DNA from: Spirochaetes bacterium ADurb.Bin133
GTDB taxonomy: Bacteria > Spirochaetota > GWE2-31-10 > MWDO01
Direction of reading: 5' to 3'
DNA: 53,097 bases
NCBI GenBank assembly: GCA_002070605.1
Contig: MWDO01000016.1
Location: 1 to 53,097 of the forward strand
Position 1 is the first letter of the stretch. Each line of letters begins with the position of its first letter. Shown in pieces: positions 1 through 7,996 of the stretch. The notes beneath the pieces are model-generated. The model made no database searches. It saw only the letters and a program-made list of their open reading frames with translations, and was not told the origin of the DNA. The position numbers and the translations under genes were made by a program.

Positions 1-16
1 CGGGAATTCCCGTTTT
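1..16 (+). terminator. Possible terminator hairpin at window edge
   Basis: The window opens with the perfect palindrome CGGGAATTCCCG followed by TTTT. This fits the end of a gene lying before the window. Since the upstream sequence is missing, the stem could be longer, or the palindrome could be incidental. Confidence 0.35.
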
Positions 17-65
17 GAATATTTTTATATTCTCATGGTTAAAAAGAATCGGAGATTACGCGTCC

Positions 66-145
66 CGCGCGCCCGCCGCATATGCGTCAAAAAAAATTTG
101 ACACATATGTAACAAATATTTTTTATTCCCCAAGAAACCGGCGGG
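66..145. repeat. Intergenic CATATG element, copy A
   Basis: This copy has two CATATG cores (GCCGCATATGCGTC near 76-89 and GACACATATG near 103-112), then the A/T block AACAAATATTTTTTATTCCCC and the end CCCCAAGAAACCGGCGGG at 128-145. The last part matches the right end of copy C (35349-35367). The left inverted repeat is not clear. It lies about 70 bases before the lipoprotein start at 215. Confidence 0.7.
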
Positions 146-214
146 ATACAAAAAGTTTTAAAAATTATGTTGTTTTTTTTTATTTAATAGGATAGAGTTA
201 TCTCAAAGGCGATT

Positions 215-637
215 ATGAAAAAATATTTATTTATTTTACTTTTTTTAACAATAATTTTTGGATGTCAAAAGAGAGAAAGCGCTAACGTTAATATCCGGGA
301 ATTTGACAATTCTTTAAATGAGAGCAATAGCGATTCTAAAATAGATATTTCTAAAATGGAGAAGATTGTAAATGAAGCGGGTTCTATGAATTTAGACGTT
401 TTTTTTGCTATATCGGTATTGCATAAAAATTTCATTTCTCAATTTCTAAACGAGGTTCAAGATCTCAGCGAGGAGAAGCAGAAAGACTTTTTTTTAAACA
501 AAAAAAATGAATTTTTTAAAAAGCTTAAATTTTCCGAGGAGGAGTATAATTCATTTATGGAAAAAAATGCCGGCTTGATGAACGATTATATAAACAGACA
601 TCCGGAAATCGCCGAATATTTGACGACGATAAATTAA
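215..637 (+). CDS. Small helical lipoprotein of unknown function
   Basis: The 140-residue product starts with a lipoprotein signal peptide (MKKYLFILLFLTIIFGC, lipobox IFGC, Cys17), so it should be anchored in a membrane by lipid. The remainder is charged and predicted helical, with a run of Lys/Glu-rich helices from about residue 45 onward and no cysteine after the lipobox. AAAGG lies upstream of the ATG. I do not recognise the family. It stands alone, with 64 bases to mtnA. A structural or envelope role is only a guess from the signal peptide. Confidence 0.8.
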   Translation: MKKYLFILLFLTIIFGCQKRESANVNIREFDNSLNESNSDSKIDISKMEKIVNEAGSMNLDVFFAISVLHKNFISQFLNEVQDLSEEKQKDFFLNKKNEFFKKLKFSEEEYNSFMEKNAGLMNDYINRHPEIAEYLTTIN

Positions 638-701
638 TAACAAACTAAATTAAATATTATAAAGCAAGTTTTCCGATTAATTATAATGGCGAAGGCGTTT
701 T

Positions 702-1775
702 ATGATTATAAATAACAAGCAATACAGATCTATTTGGATGTCGGAAGATAAACTTTCTATTGAGATTATAGATCAGAGATATCTTCCGTTTGAATTCATT
801 ATTGAAACTATAAATTCTTCGACCGAGATGGCGGAAGCTATAAGAGATATGCGCTTAAGGGGCGCCCCTTTAATAGGAGTCGCCGCCGCTTACGGTATGT
901 ATCTCGCGGCGTTGGAGGCGTCTCGAAAACCTGATTTTAATCAGCATTTAAAATTTAGCGAAATACTTTTGTTAAATACCAGACCAACGGCGGTTAATTT
1001 GAAATGGGCGATTGATAGAGTTCGTAAGGAGATAGACAAAGCAAGGACGATTGAAGAGATAATATCCAACGTTTATAAAATTGCCGAAAAAATTGCCGAC
1101 GAAGACGTTGAAAATTGTAAATCAATCGGTAAATACGGCGTTGAAATTATTGAAGATATAAGTTTAAAGAAAAAAGGGGATACGGTTAATATACTAACTC
1201 ACTGCAACGCCGGAGCTCTAGCTTGCGTCGATTATGGAACAGCTCTTTCTCCTATTACGGAGGCGTTCAAAAAGGGGATAAAACTACGCGTTTGGGTGGA
1301 CGAGACGAGACCAAGATTGCAAGGGAAGTTGACTTCATGGGAATTAGAACAACTTTCTATACCAAATACCGTTATTTCAGATAATGCGGGCGGATATCTT
1401 ATGCAGAAAGGCATGGTTGATTTGGTAATAGTCGGCGCCGATCGCATAGCGCAAAGTGGAGACGTAGCCAACAAAATCGGGACTTATTTAAAGGCTCTTG
1501 CGGCAAAAGATAGCGGAATCCCTTTTTACGTAGCGGCTCCTACGTCGACAATCGATTTTAATCTTCAAACCGGAAATGATATTATTATTGAAAAAAGAGA
1601 CGAAAACGAAGTATTATATGCGGAAGGACTTCTCAACGGTAAAATTGAGAGCGTTCGACTTTTCTCGTCTAAAGCGCAAGCTGAAAATTACGGATTCGAC
1701 GTTACTCCCCATAAATTAATATCGGGATATATAACTGAAAAGGGGATATATGCGAGCATCGCTTCCATAATATAA
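702..1775 (+). CDS. mtnA: S-methyl-5-thioribose-1-phosphate isomerase
   Basis: Converts methylthioribose-1-phosphate to methylthioribulose-1-phosphate in methionine salvage. The 357 residues are the usual family length. Visible family motifs are RGAPLIGVAAAYGM (53-66), THCNAGALA with the catalytic Cys168, VWVDETRPRLQG (197-208), SDNAGGYLMQKG and VIVGADRIA with the catalytic Asp247, followed by DVANKIGTY. It is related to eIF2B subunits, but the Cys/Asp pair and the full set of motifs favour the enzyme. No other mtn genes are adjacent. punA at 39.4-40.2 kb may supply a related purine-ribose-phosphate step. The 3' end has a duplicated tail just after the stop. Confidence 0.95.
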   Translation: MIINNKQYRSIWMSEDKLSIEIIDQRYLPFEFIIETINSSTEMAEAIRDMRLRGAPLIGVAAAYGMYLAALEASRKPDFNQHLKFSEILLLNTRPTAVNLKWAIDRVRKEIDKARTIEEIISNVYKIAEKIADEDVENCKSIGKYGVEIIEDISLKKKGDTVNILTHCNAGALACVDYGTALSPITEAFKKGIKLRVWVDETRPRLQGKLTSWELEQLSIPNTVISDNAGGYLMQKGMVDLVIVGADRIAQSGDVANKIGTYLKALAAKDSGIPFYVAAPTSTIDFNLQTGNDIIIEKRDENEVLYAEGLLNGKIESVRLFSSKAQAENYGFDVTPHKLISGYITEKGIYASIASII

Positions 1776-1814
1776 AATAGGGTAGCGATACGAGCATCGC
1801 CTCCATAATATAAA
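1753..1814 (+). repeat. Tandem duplication of the mtnA 3' end
   Basis: A 24-base unit beginning CGAGCATCGC and ending CATAATATAAA covers the last codons and stop of mtnA (1753-1776). It recurs at 1791-1814 with one mismatch, 38 bases downstream. It looks like a local duplication that left an untranslated copy of the gene end behind. Confidence 0.8.
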
Positions 1815-1824
1815 TTATTGTACC

Positions 1825-1958
1825 TTGTCAGTTTTTTGGGGAATTAAAAATATTTATTTCATATGTGTCATTTTTATTTGTCCCATGCGCGTCGAATTTT
1901 TCATCAGAGAGCGCTTGCGGCGCATATGTGTCAATTTTTCCGCCCCAAAAAACTTACA
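1825..1958. repeat. Intergenic CATATG element, copy B
   Basis: A full-length copy of about 134 bp. The left inverted repeat TTGTCAGTTTTTTGGGG is at 1825-1841 and the right CCCCAAAAAACTTACAGA at 1943-1958. Two CATATG cores lie inside (about 1860 and 1922). The inner stretch CGTCGAATTTTTCATCA and CGCTTGCGGCGCATATGTGT matches the reverse complement of copy C almost base for base, so B and C are in opposite orientation. It fills most of the gap between mtnA and purD. Confidence 0.85.
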
Positions 1959-1985
1959 GATTACAAAATTATTTATAACAAAATC

Positions 1986-2013
1986 TTGACAGATTTCTAA
2001 AATATTCTAGAAT
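1986..2013 (+). promoter_or_regulatory. Sigma70-type promoter for purD-deoC
   Basis: TTGACA (1986-1991), a 16-base spacer and TAGAAT (2008-2013). Transcription would start near 2020. This rules out an upstream TTG at 2013 as the purD start and supports the ATG at 2049. Confidence 0.75.
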
Positions 2014-2048
2014 TGAAGGTAAATATTTTAATTTTATCGGAGAAATTA

Positions 2049-3290
2049 ATGAATGTTTTATTGATAGGAAGCGGCGGAAGAGAGCATGCGATTGCTAAAA
2101 AACTAATCGAATCTCCAAAATTAACAAAATTGTATTCAATTCCCGGCAATCCGGGTATTTCAAGCATATCGGAAACTATCGGGACAGATCTAAAAATAGA
2201 TTCTATAGTTAAGCTTGCTAAAGAAAAATCTGTGGATTTGATATTTTGCGGTCCGGAACAACCGTTAGTCGACGGTTTAAGCGATCTTGCCGAAAAAAGC
2301 GGAATCAAAACGTTCGGTCCGTCCAAAATGGGAGCGGCTTTAGAAGGAAGCAAGATATTTTCAAAACAGTTTATGTCAAAATATGATATTCCTACCTCCG
2401 ATTATAAATATTTTTACAATTACGACGAAGCGGTAAGCTATTTTAAACGGAGAAAGACCTATCCGGTAGTTATTAAAGCCGACGGATTAGCCGCCGGTAA
2501 AGGGGTAAAAATAGCTAAAAATAGGGAAGAAGCCGACGAAATAATAAAAAGTTATTTTATCGATAAGTCTCTGGGAAAATCCGGCGAGTCGATAGTAATT
2601 GAGGAGTTTTTGACCGGCGAAGAGATGAGCGCAATTTACATAACCGACGGAACAACTTTCTTGCCTTTGATAGCGGCTAAAGATTATAAAAAAGTTTACG
2701 ACGACGATAAAGGAGAAAATACCGGCGGTATGGGGGCTTACGCTCCTCATTTGGCTTATACCGACGAATTAAAAAAAATAATTGAAGATAATATTATATC
2801 TAAAATTAAAATAGGGCTAAAAAAGGAAGGAATCGATTATAGAGGCGCTCTATACGTAGGGCTTATGTTGACGGACGAAGGACCGAAAGTTATAGAGTTT
2901 AACTGCAGATTTGGAGATCCGGAGACTCAGGTAATCCTGCCGTTGATGGATAGCGATCTGCTCAATATTGCCAATCTCGCCGCCGGTAAAAAATTATCCG
3001 GAACTACGATAAAATGGAAAAATTCTTTCGCGGGATGCGTCGTTATCGCGTCGGAAGGATATCCGGGAGATTACAAAAAAGGCGTAAATATCGAATTTTC
3101 AGGGAACCCTTTTGATTTTATACACGCGGGTACAAAACAAGTTTCGGACAAAATAGTAACCAACGGCGGAAGAGTATTAAACGCCGTAAGTATTGGGAGT
3201 TCCAAATCATCCGCTCTGCTCTCTTGTTATAAATTATTGGAAAAAGTTAAATTTGACGGTTGTTTTTATAGAAAAGACATTGGGACGTAA
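2049..3290 (+). CDS. purD: Phosphoribosylamine-glycine ligase
   Basis: The ATP-grasp enzyme of purine synthesis that joins glycine to phosphoribosylamine. The chosen ATG at 2049 gives MNVLLIGSGGREHAIA, the classic PurD N-terminus, with CGGAGA just upstream. A longer frame from TTG 2013 overlaps the promoter and adds non-homologous residues. Motifs seen: GNPGI, FCGPEQPLVDGL, FGPSKMGAALEGSK, the ATP-grasp strand PVVIKADGLAAGKGV, GENTGGMGAYAP, and the metal-binding VIEFNCRFGDPETQ. It is 413 residues, about normal length. Only three bases separate it from deoC, so they are co-transcribed. No other pur genes are nearby. Confidence 0.95.
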   Translation: MNVLLIGSGGREHAIAKKLIESPKLTKLYSIPGNPGISSISETIGTDLKIDSIVKLAKEKSVDLIFCGPEQPLVDGLSDLAEKSGIKTFGPSKMGAALEGSKIFSKQFMSKYDIPTSDYKYFYNYDEAVSYFKRRKTYPVVIKADGLAAGKGVKIAKNREEADEIIKSYFIDKSLGKSGESIVIEEFLTGEEMSAIYITDGTTFLPLIAAKDYKKVYDDDKGENTGGMGAYAPHLAYTDELKKIIEDNIISKIKIGLKKEGIDYRGALYVGLMLTDEGPKVIEFNCRFGDPETQVILPLMDSDLLNIANLAAGKKLSGTTIKWKNSFAGCVVIASEGYPGDYKKGVNIEFSGNPFDFIHAGTKQVSDKIVTNGGRVLNAVSIGSSKSSALLSCYKLLEKVKFDGCFYRKDIGT

Positions 3291-3293
3291 ATC

Positions 3294-3977
3294 ATGACAA
3301 ACAAAGAAGCCTTAACGCTGTTAGAAAACGGTTTGGTATCAAAATTAATTGACAATACTTTACTGGTATGCGATAGTACCGAAAAGGACGTAAGCGCTTT
3401 TCTAGAAGAGTCGTTGAAATATGAATTTGCTTCCGTTTGTATAAATCCATGCTGGGTCTCTTTTGCAAAAAGCGTCGTAAATTCAAGGATTGCCGTTTCA
3501 ACTGTCGTCGGATTTCCAAACGGCGCAAATACTACTTTTGTTAAAGAAAAAGAGGCGTACTTGGCTCTAAAGGACGGAGCCGAAGAGTTGGATATGGTCG
3601 TAAATATCGGCAAATTTAAATCTAACGATTTAAAATATATCGAAAACGAGATCAAACTTGTTAAAAATATTGCCGGAAATAACGTCCTAAAAATCATAAT
3701 TGAGACCTGTCTATTATCGGAAGACGAGATATTGCGCATATCAAAGATTATAGAGCAGAGCGGCGGAGATTATGTTAAAACAAGCTCGGGTTTTTCAAAA
3801 TACGGCGCGACTATAGAAGGCGTCAAAAGAATAAAAAGCGCCGTTTCTGAAAAAATCGGCGTTAAAGCGTCGGGCGGAATTAAAAATTACTCTACGCTAA
3901 AAGACATGGTATACGCCGGCGCGACGCGAATCGGGACTTCGAGGGGAATAGATATTATAAGAGAATCTAATTTATAA
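3294..3977 (+). CDS. deoC: Deoxyribose-phosphate aldolase
   Basis: Class I aldolase cleaving 2-deoxyribose-5-phosphate to glyceraldehyde-3-phosphate and acetaldehyde in deoxynucleoside catabolism. The 227-residue TIM barrel shows ASVCINPCW, VVGFPNGAN, ELDMVVNIG (Asp100), the Schiff-base strand DYVKTSSGFS (Lys162), VKASGGIK (Lys191) and the phosphate-binding RIGTSRG near the C-terminus. The ATG follows purD by three bases. The link with the distant punA is functional inference: nucleoside phosphorolysis feeding sugar phosphate to this enzyme. Confidence 0.95.
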   Translation: MTNKEALTLLENGLVSKLIDNTLLVCDSTEKDVSAFLEESLKYEFASVCINPCWVSFAKSVVNSRIAVSTVVGFPNGANTTFVKEKEAYLALKDGAEELDMVVNIGKFKSNDLKYIENEIKLVKNIAGNNVLKIIIETCLLSEDEILRISKIIEQSGGDYVKTSSGFSKYGATIEGVKRIKSAVSEKIGVKASGGIKNYSTLKDMVYAGATRIGTSRGIDIIRESNL

Positions 3978-3989
3978 CAGGATTTGATA

Positions 3990-5492
3990 ATGAAAATATA
4001 CAGAGCAAAAAGTATTAATGAGAACGTCGTAAAATCTCACATTGACTCGCAGGAAGATTTGATTCTTGAATGCGAAAATTTTTCAAATGAAGAATTTGAA
4101 AAAATTAATTTAGCTTTGAGATTATACGTTGAAAGTTTAGGAAAAGAGTATATATTTGATTACCTCAGTTACTGTATGAAGGAGTTGATAACTAACGCTG
4201 AAAAGTCAAATTCCAAACGAATATATTTTGATAAAATTAATCTTGATATTAAAGACGCCGAGCAATATTCGCAAGGTATGAAAAATTTTAAAAACGATAC
4301 GATGGTTGATTTTGAGGCGTACGGAAATATACAACGCTCAAAAGGGTATTACGTTAGAATTGTTTTTGAAATCAGAAATGAATTTTTCAACATACATGTT
4401 AAAAATAATGTTGAAATACTAGACGAGGAACTTAAAACTATTGAAGAAAGAAAAAAAATGGCAAAGGAGTTTAAAACGGTCGACGAGGCGATGTCTATTA
4501 TTCTTAATAATCCCGAAGGCTCGGGGTTAGGGATTATTATTTCAGCGCTCATGCTAAAAAAATTAGGACTAAATCAAGATTTTTTAAATTTCTTTTACGA
4601 CGGATCGGATACGGTAGCTTCCATTTCTATACCCTTGTCATTAATTACCGAGGAGCATATTACAGCCGTTAACGAACTGATATTATCGGAAATAGAAAAT
4701 ATCCCGCATTTTCCTGAAAATATCTTATTATTACAAAAAAAATTAAGCGATCCTCTTGTAAATTTAAACGAAATTTCCTCGCTTATAACTAAAGACTTGA
4801 CTCTAACCGGCGATATACTCAAATATATCAACTCGGCGTATTTCATGTTGCCAAAAAAAGTATCCTCTATAACCGAAGCTATAAAATATATCGGATTGAA
4901 AGGGCTCAGAAATCTTATATATTCTTACGGAACGGAAAAAACTCTATCTAAACGGTTTGATTTAACAAAAATGCAAAATATACTCGATCATTCGTATAAA
5001 GTTGCGTTTTTTTCATTTTACTTAGCAAAGAAACTGGGATTAAAAGAAGAGCTTGAAGACGCTTATATTGCCGGAATTCTTCACGATATTGGGAAGATAG
5101 TTATTTTAGGTATAAATCCGGGTATAATGCAAAAAATTAATAATTTGTGCCATGAAAGGGGAATTCCTATCAGAATAATTGAAGAGATATCGTCCGGATA
5201 CAATCATTCAGCTATCGGGGCTTTGCTTGGAAAGAAGTGGAATTTACCCGAAAATCTCATCGAAACAATGAAAAATCACCATACTCCAAATAACGCAAAT
5301 AAAAAATACGGAAATACGATAAAATGCGTCTATATAGCAAACGCTATGTCGACAGAGACCGATGAAATTGAAGATAAGTATTACTCTTTAGATAAAACCA
5401 TACTAGCCGAATTTGGTCTTAATTCTCTTGAAAAATTTTGTAGTCAATACAAAATCATTAACAACGAATTTGCAAAAAGAATAAAAAAATAA
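3990..5492 (+). CDS. Histidine-kinase-type ATPase plus HDOD signalling protein
   Basis: About 500 residues with two recognisable parts. The N-terminal 220 residues carry the N-box helix MKELITNAEKSNS and the glycine loop GSGLGI of GHKL ATPases, followed by a strand (DTVASISIPL) that usually ends the fold. No dimerisation/phosphoacceptor His domain is evident. The C-terminal part (about 230-500) is an HDOD domain beginning NIPHFPENILLLQKKL, with LHDIGKIVI and a downstream HH. HDOD proteins are usually regulatory, coupled to two-component or c-di-GMP signalling. The ATG at 3990 has AGG eight bases upstream and is preferred over TTG 3984. It lies 12 bases after deoC, likely in the same transcript. 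Confidence 0.8.
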   Translation: MKIYRAKSINENVVKSHIDSQEDLILECENFSNEEFEKINLALRLYVESLGKEYIFDYLSYCMKELITNAEKSNSKRIYFDKINLDIKDAEQYSQGMKNFKNDTMVDFEAYGNIQRSKGYYVRIVFEIRNEFFNIHVKNNVEILDEELKTIEERKKMAKEFKTVDEAMSIILNNPEGSGLGIIISALMLKKLGLNQDFLNFFYDGSDTVASISIPLSLITEEHITAVNELILSEIENIPHFPENILLLQKKLSDPLVNLNEISSLITKDLTLTGDILKYINSAYFMLPKKVSSITEAIKYIGLKGLRNLIYSYGTEKTLSKRFDLTKMQNILDHSYKVAFFSFYLAKKLGLKEELEDAYIAGILHDIGKIVILGINPGIMQKINNLCHERGIPIRIIEEISSGYNHSAIGALLGKKWNLPENLIETMKNHHTPNNANKKYGNTIKCVYIANAMSTETDEIEDKYYSLDKTILAEFGLNSLEKFCSQYKIINNEFAKRIKK

Positions 5493-5493
5493 T

Positions 5494-7245
5494 CTAATAT
5501 ATCTCTTCTATAAGATTGTAAATTTGATAAAACTTTTTAAACAGTTCCACAGACTTCTCAACGGCTATAAACGAGTTGGGATGCCCCGGAATCTTGATCT
5601 TATCAAAATTAGTCAACGGATTAGCCGCCGGCTCTGGCGCGTCTACCAACGACGATATAAAATTAAATACCGTTTTAAAAGAATCGGCAATTTCTTGTTT
5701 TAATTTATAACTTTCGTCGTTTATCTCGTTAATAATGCCTATTATCGGCGTCTTAAAAGAGGGATCCGCTATTACTCTTTTTATCGTGTTTTGTATTTTT
5801 TTTCCATAATCCTTTTCGGGATTTAATTTCTGATCGAATTCCCTTAACTTCTCCGGAAATCCGTTTAAAGTATAATATGAAACGAATAAATTAGCTCTTA
5901 CGTTATCTTTTTTAAATATTCCTTCTATTAATATCTTGTTAATAATAATTTCAATTTTTATTTTGTATATACTCACAAGGAATTCATAAAAAATACTTAA
6001 GGTATAAAAATTTACTATTTTATTCGGACTATGTCTCTCCAATTCGAGTTTCAAGTTTTTATTGAAATTTGAAAAAGAGTTAAAATCATATCCGTTCATT
6101 AAATTATTAATAAACAAATCTAAATTTTTTTTTCTCAATTCGACGTAGTGTTGGCTCCAAAGTTTATCGACAATGGTTTTTTTGTACTCTTTATAAACGT
6201 CCGTAAAATTTAAGTTAGGTCTGATAGGTTTTATTTTATAAAGAATATCTTTATAAAAATATTGAAATATTTCTTTAAACGGAATCTTTTCTTTTAATAA
6301 CTTTGCATATTCTATCAATTTATCAAAGTCTTTAATCGTTTCTTCATTGTATTGCGCCTCTTTGGGGTAATTTATGGGATTTATTTGACAATATTCAAGC
6401 ATATCGTTTAAAAAAATTATATCGGATACGCTAAAATTTATTGAATAAAGCAACTTATATAATCTTTGTAATGACAAATCTATTTGCTCAAATTTGCAAA
6501 AATTAGCCGACTTCGGCTGTTCGTTAACGTCCAGCAATAAAAACGAGCTTAATAAATCTTTATAATCAAAATTTATCAATTTATTTATAATATCGAATTT
6601 ATTAATTTGTAAATTAATATTTTCAAATATCACAACGTCTAGCTGTATCATAAATTTTTTTAATCTTTTTTCTTTTTCTTGAAAAAAATTAGTTTTATCC
6701 GATAACTCTTGAGGATTAGCAATTGTTTCGGGATGTAATTCGAAAAGATTTGTTTTAATTTTATCAGAAAACATCTCTTCGGCGATTACCGATAAAAATG
6801 AAGTAAAATAAAAATCGTCTCCAAAATATTTATTGACTATCTCTTTTATTTTATACGCCAACTTGGCTAACTGTTGTATCTCTTTTATAAAATTATGGGT
6901 TAATCGGTTCTCCTTAAAATCGATAAGAGAAGAGTAATTTAACCGTAAATATTTTTTTATATTATTTAACTCGTTATCGATAATAACGTCTTCTTTTTTC
7001 CTGCCGGAAAATAACGATATTATCATAATAATTATTCTATACAATATGCCGCCGCTTTGATAAACGGTATTAGCGTAAACTATCTGGCTTTTTTTTTCTT
7101 CCTGAACCTTTTCAGAAGAAACTTCGTTCTCTTTACTATCGGTTTTGAGATTGCCGATCTTAGAAAGAAGTCTTTTTCTCTCCTCGTCGTTCAGCTCTTT
7201 TGATAATTTAAAAAATTCGGAAGGACGTTGATAATTACTTTCCAC
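5494..7245 (-). CDS. Large helical protein of unknown function
   Basis: 583 residues, mostly helical and rich in Lys, Asn, Ile and Phe. It starts at GTG (MESNYQRPSEFFKLSKEL...) with GGGAT upstream. One hydrophobic stretch (GILYRIIIMIISLFSG, about residues 66-81) might touch the membrane. The C-terminal part includes a loop DAPEPAANPLTNFDKIKIPG. I recall a spirochaete-restricted family of this look (possibly DUF5312), but cannot confirm it. It ends one base from the HDOD gene end, converging on it, with no clear hairpin between. It is 86 bases downstream of rpe and may belong to the FHA-malQ-rpe transcript. Confidence 0.7.
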   Translation of the reverse strand: MESNYQRPSEFFKLSKELNDEERKRLLSKIGNLKTDSKENEVSSEKVQEEKKSQIVYANTVYQSGGILYRIIIMIISLFSGRKKEDVIIDNELNNIKKYLRLNYSSLIDFKENRLTHNFIKEIQQLAKLAYKIKEIVNKYFGDDFYFTSFLSVIAEEMFSDKIKTNLFELHPETIANPQELSDKTNFFQEKEKRLKKFMIQLDVVIFENINLQINKFDIINKLINFDYKDLLSSFLLLDVNEQPKSANFCKFEQIDLSLQRLYKLLYSINFSVSDIIFLNDMLEYCQINPINYPKEAQYNEETIKDFDKLIEYAKLLKEKIPFKEIFQYFYKDILYKIKPIRPNLNFTDVYKEYKKTIVDKLWSQHYVELRKKNLDLFINNLMNGYDFNSFSNFNKNLKLELERHSPNKIVNFYTLSIFYEFLVSIYKIKIEIIINKILIEGIFKKDNVRANLFVSYYTLNGFPEKLREFDQKLNPEKDYGKKIQNTIKRVIADPSFKTPIIGIINEINDESYKLKQEIADSFKTVFNFISSLVDAPEPAANPLTNFDKIKIPGHPNSFIAVEKSVELFKKFYQIYNLIEEIY

Positions 7246-7331
7246 TTAATATCCCATAAATTTTATCTATAAAATGTTTATCGGTATAATATTTCTATAA
7301 CCTAAAATTATTTCATATAGCTTTATTTTTT

Positions 7332-7994
7332 TTATATTCGTTTAAAATTATGTATAAAGTTTATAAAATCTTTTTTCTCGTCGGAGCTTACGTCAAAAAA
7401 ACCCGACCCTGCGACGACAACGTCGGCGCCCTTTTTCAGAACTTCTTCAACGTTTTGCCTCGAAACGCCGCCGTCTATCTCTATGAGATATTTATATCCT
7501 TTATCGGACCTTAGTTTGTCAAGTTCTTCTACTTTTTCAAAATTGTAATCTATACACTTTTGTCCCGAAAATCCCGGATTAACGCTCATAACAAGAACTA
7601 AATCAACAATAGGAAGATAATGTTTGATAAACGAAACCGGAGTGGAAGGATTTATCGTAATTCCGGCTAATTTGCCTAAGTTTTTAATAACATTTACGTA
7701 TCTATCGCCGTGAAGAGCCGCTTCCGAGTGAAAATTTATCAAGTCTGCCCCCGCTTTTACAAACGGGTCTATATGATCTTCCGGATTTGTAACCATAAGA
7801 TGAACGTCGCAAAAAAAATCTATCTTTTTTTTAAGATCGGCGACTATTTTACTTCCAAAAGTTAATTGAGGAACAAAATGCCCGTCCATTACGTCGATAT
7901 GTATCCAGTCCGCTCCGCTCTCCAGAGCGGAGCGGACGTTATCGCCCAAATTTAAAAAACTCGTCGACAATATGGAAGGAGAAATTTTATTCAT
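7332..7994 (-). CDS. rpe: Ribulose-phosphate 3-epimerase
   Basis: Interconverts ribulose-5-phosphate and xylulose-5-phosphate in the pentose phosphate pathway. The 220-residue TIM barrel starts ISPSILSTSFLNLG and shows IHIDVMDGHFVP (metal ligands His32 and Asp34), DVHLMVTNP (His65), MSVNPGFSGQ, and IEIDGGVS (Asp174). Its ATG is two bases after the malQ stop, so the two genes are translated from one message. The pairing links alpha-glucan breakdown to pentose phosphate metabolism. Confidence 0.95.
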   Translation of the reverse strand: MNKISPSILSTSFLNLGDNVRSALESGADWIHIDVMDGHFVPQLTFGSKIVADLKKKIDFFCDVHLMVTNPEDHIDPFVKAGADLINFHSEAALHGDRYVNVIKNLGKLAGITINPSTPVSFIKHYLPIVDLVLVMSVNPGFSGQKCIDYNFEKVEELDKLRSDKGYKYLIEIDGGVSRQNVEEVLKKGADVVVAGSGFFDVSSDEKKDFINFIHNFKRI

Positions 7995-7996
7995 TA

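Noticed and set aside
2013-2048. Longer purD reading frame from TTG 2013
   Set aside because: It overlaps the -10 box TAGAAT and adds residues before the canonical MNVLLIGSGGREHA start.
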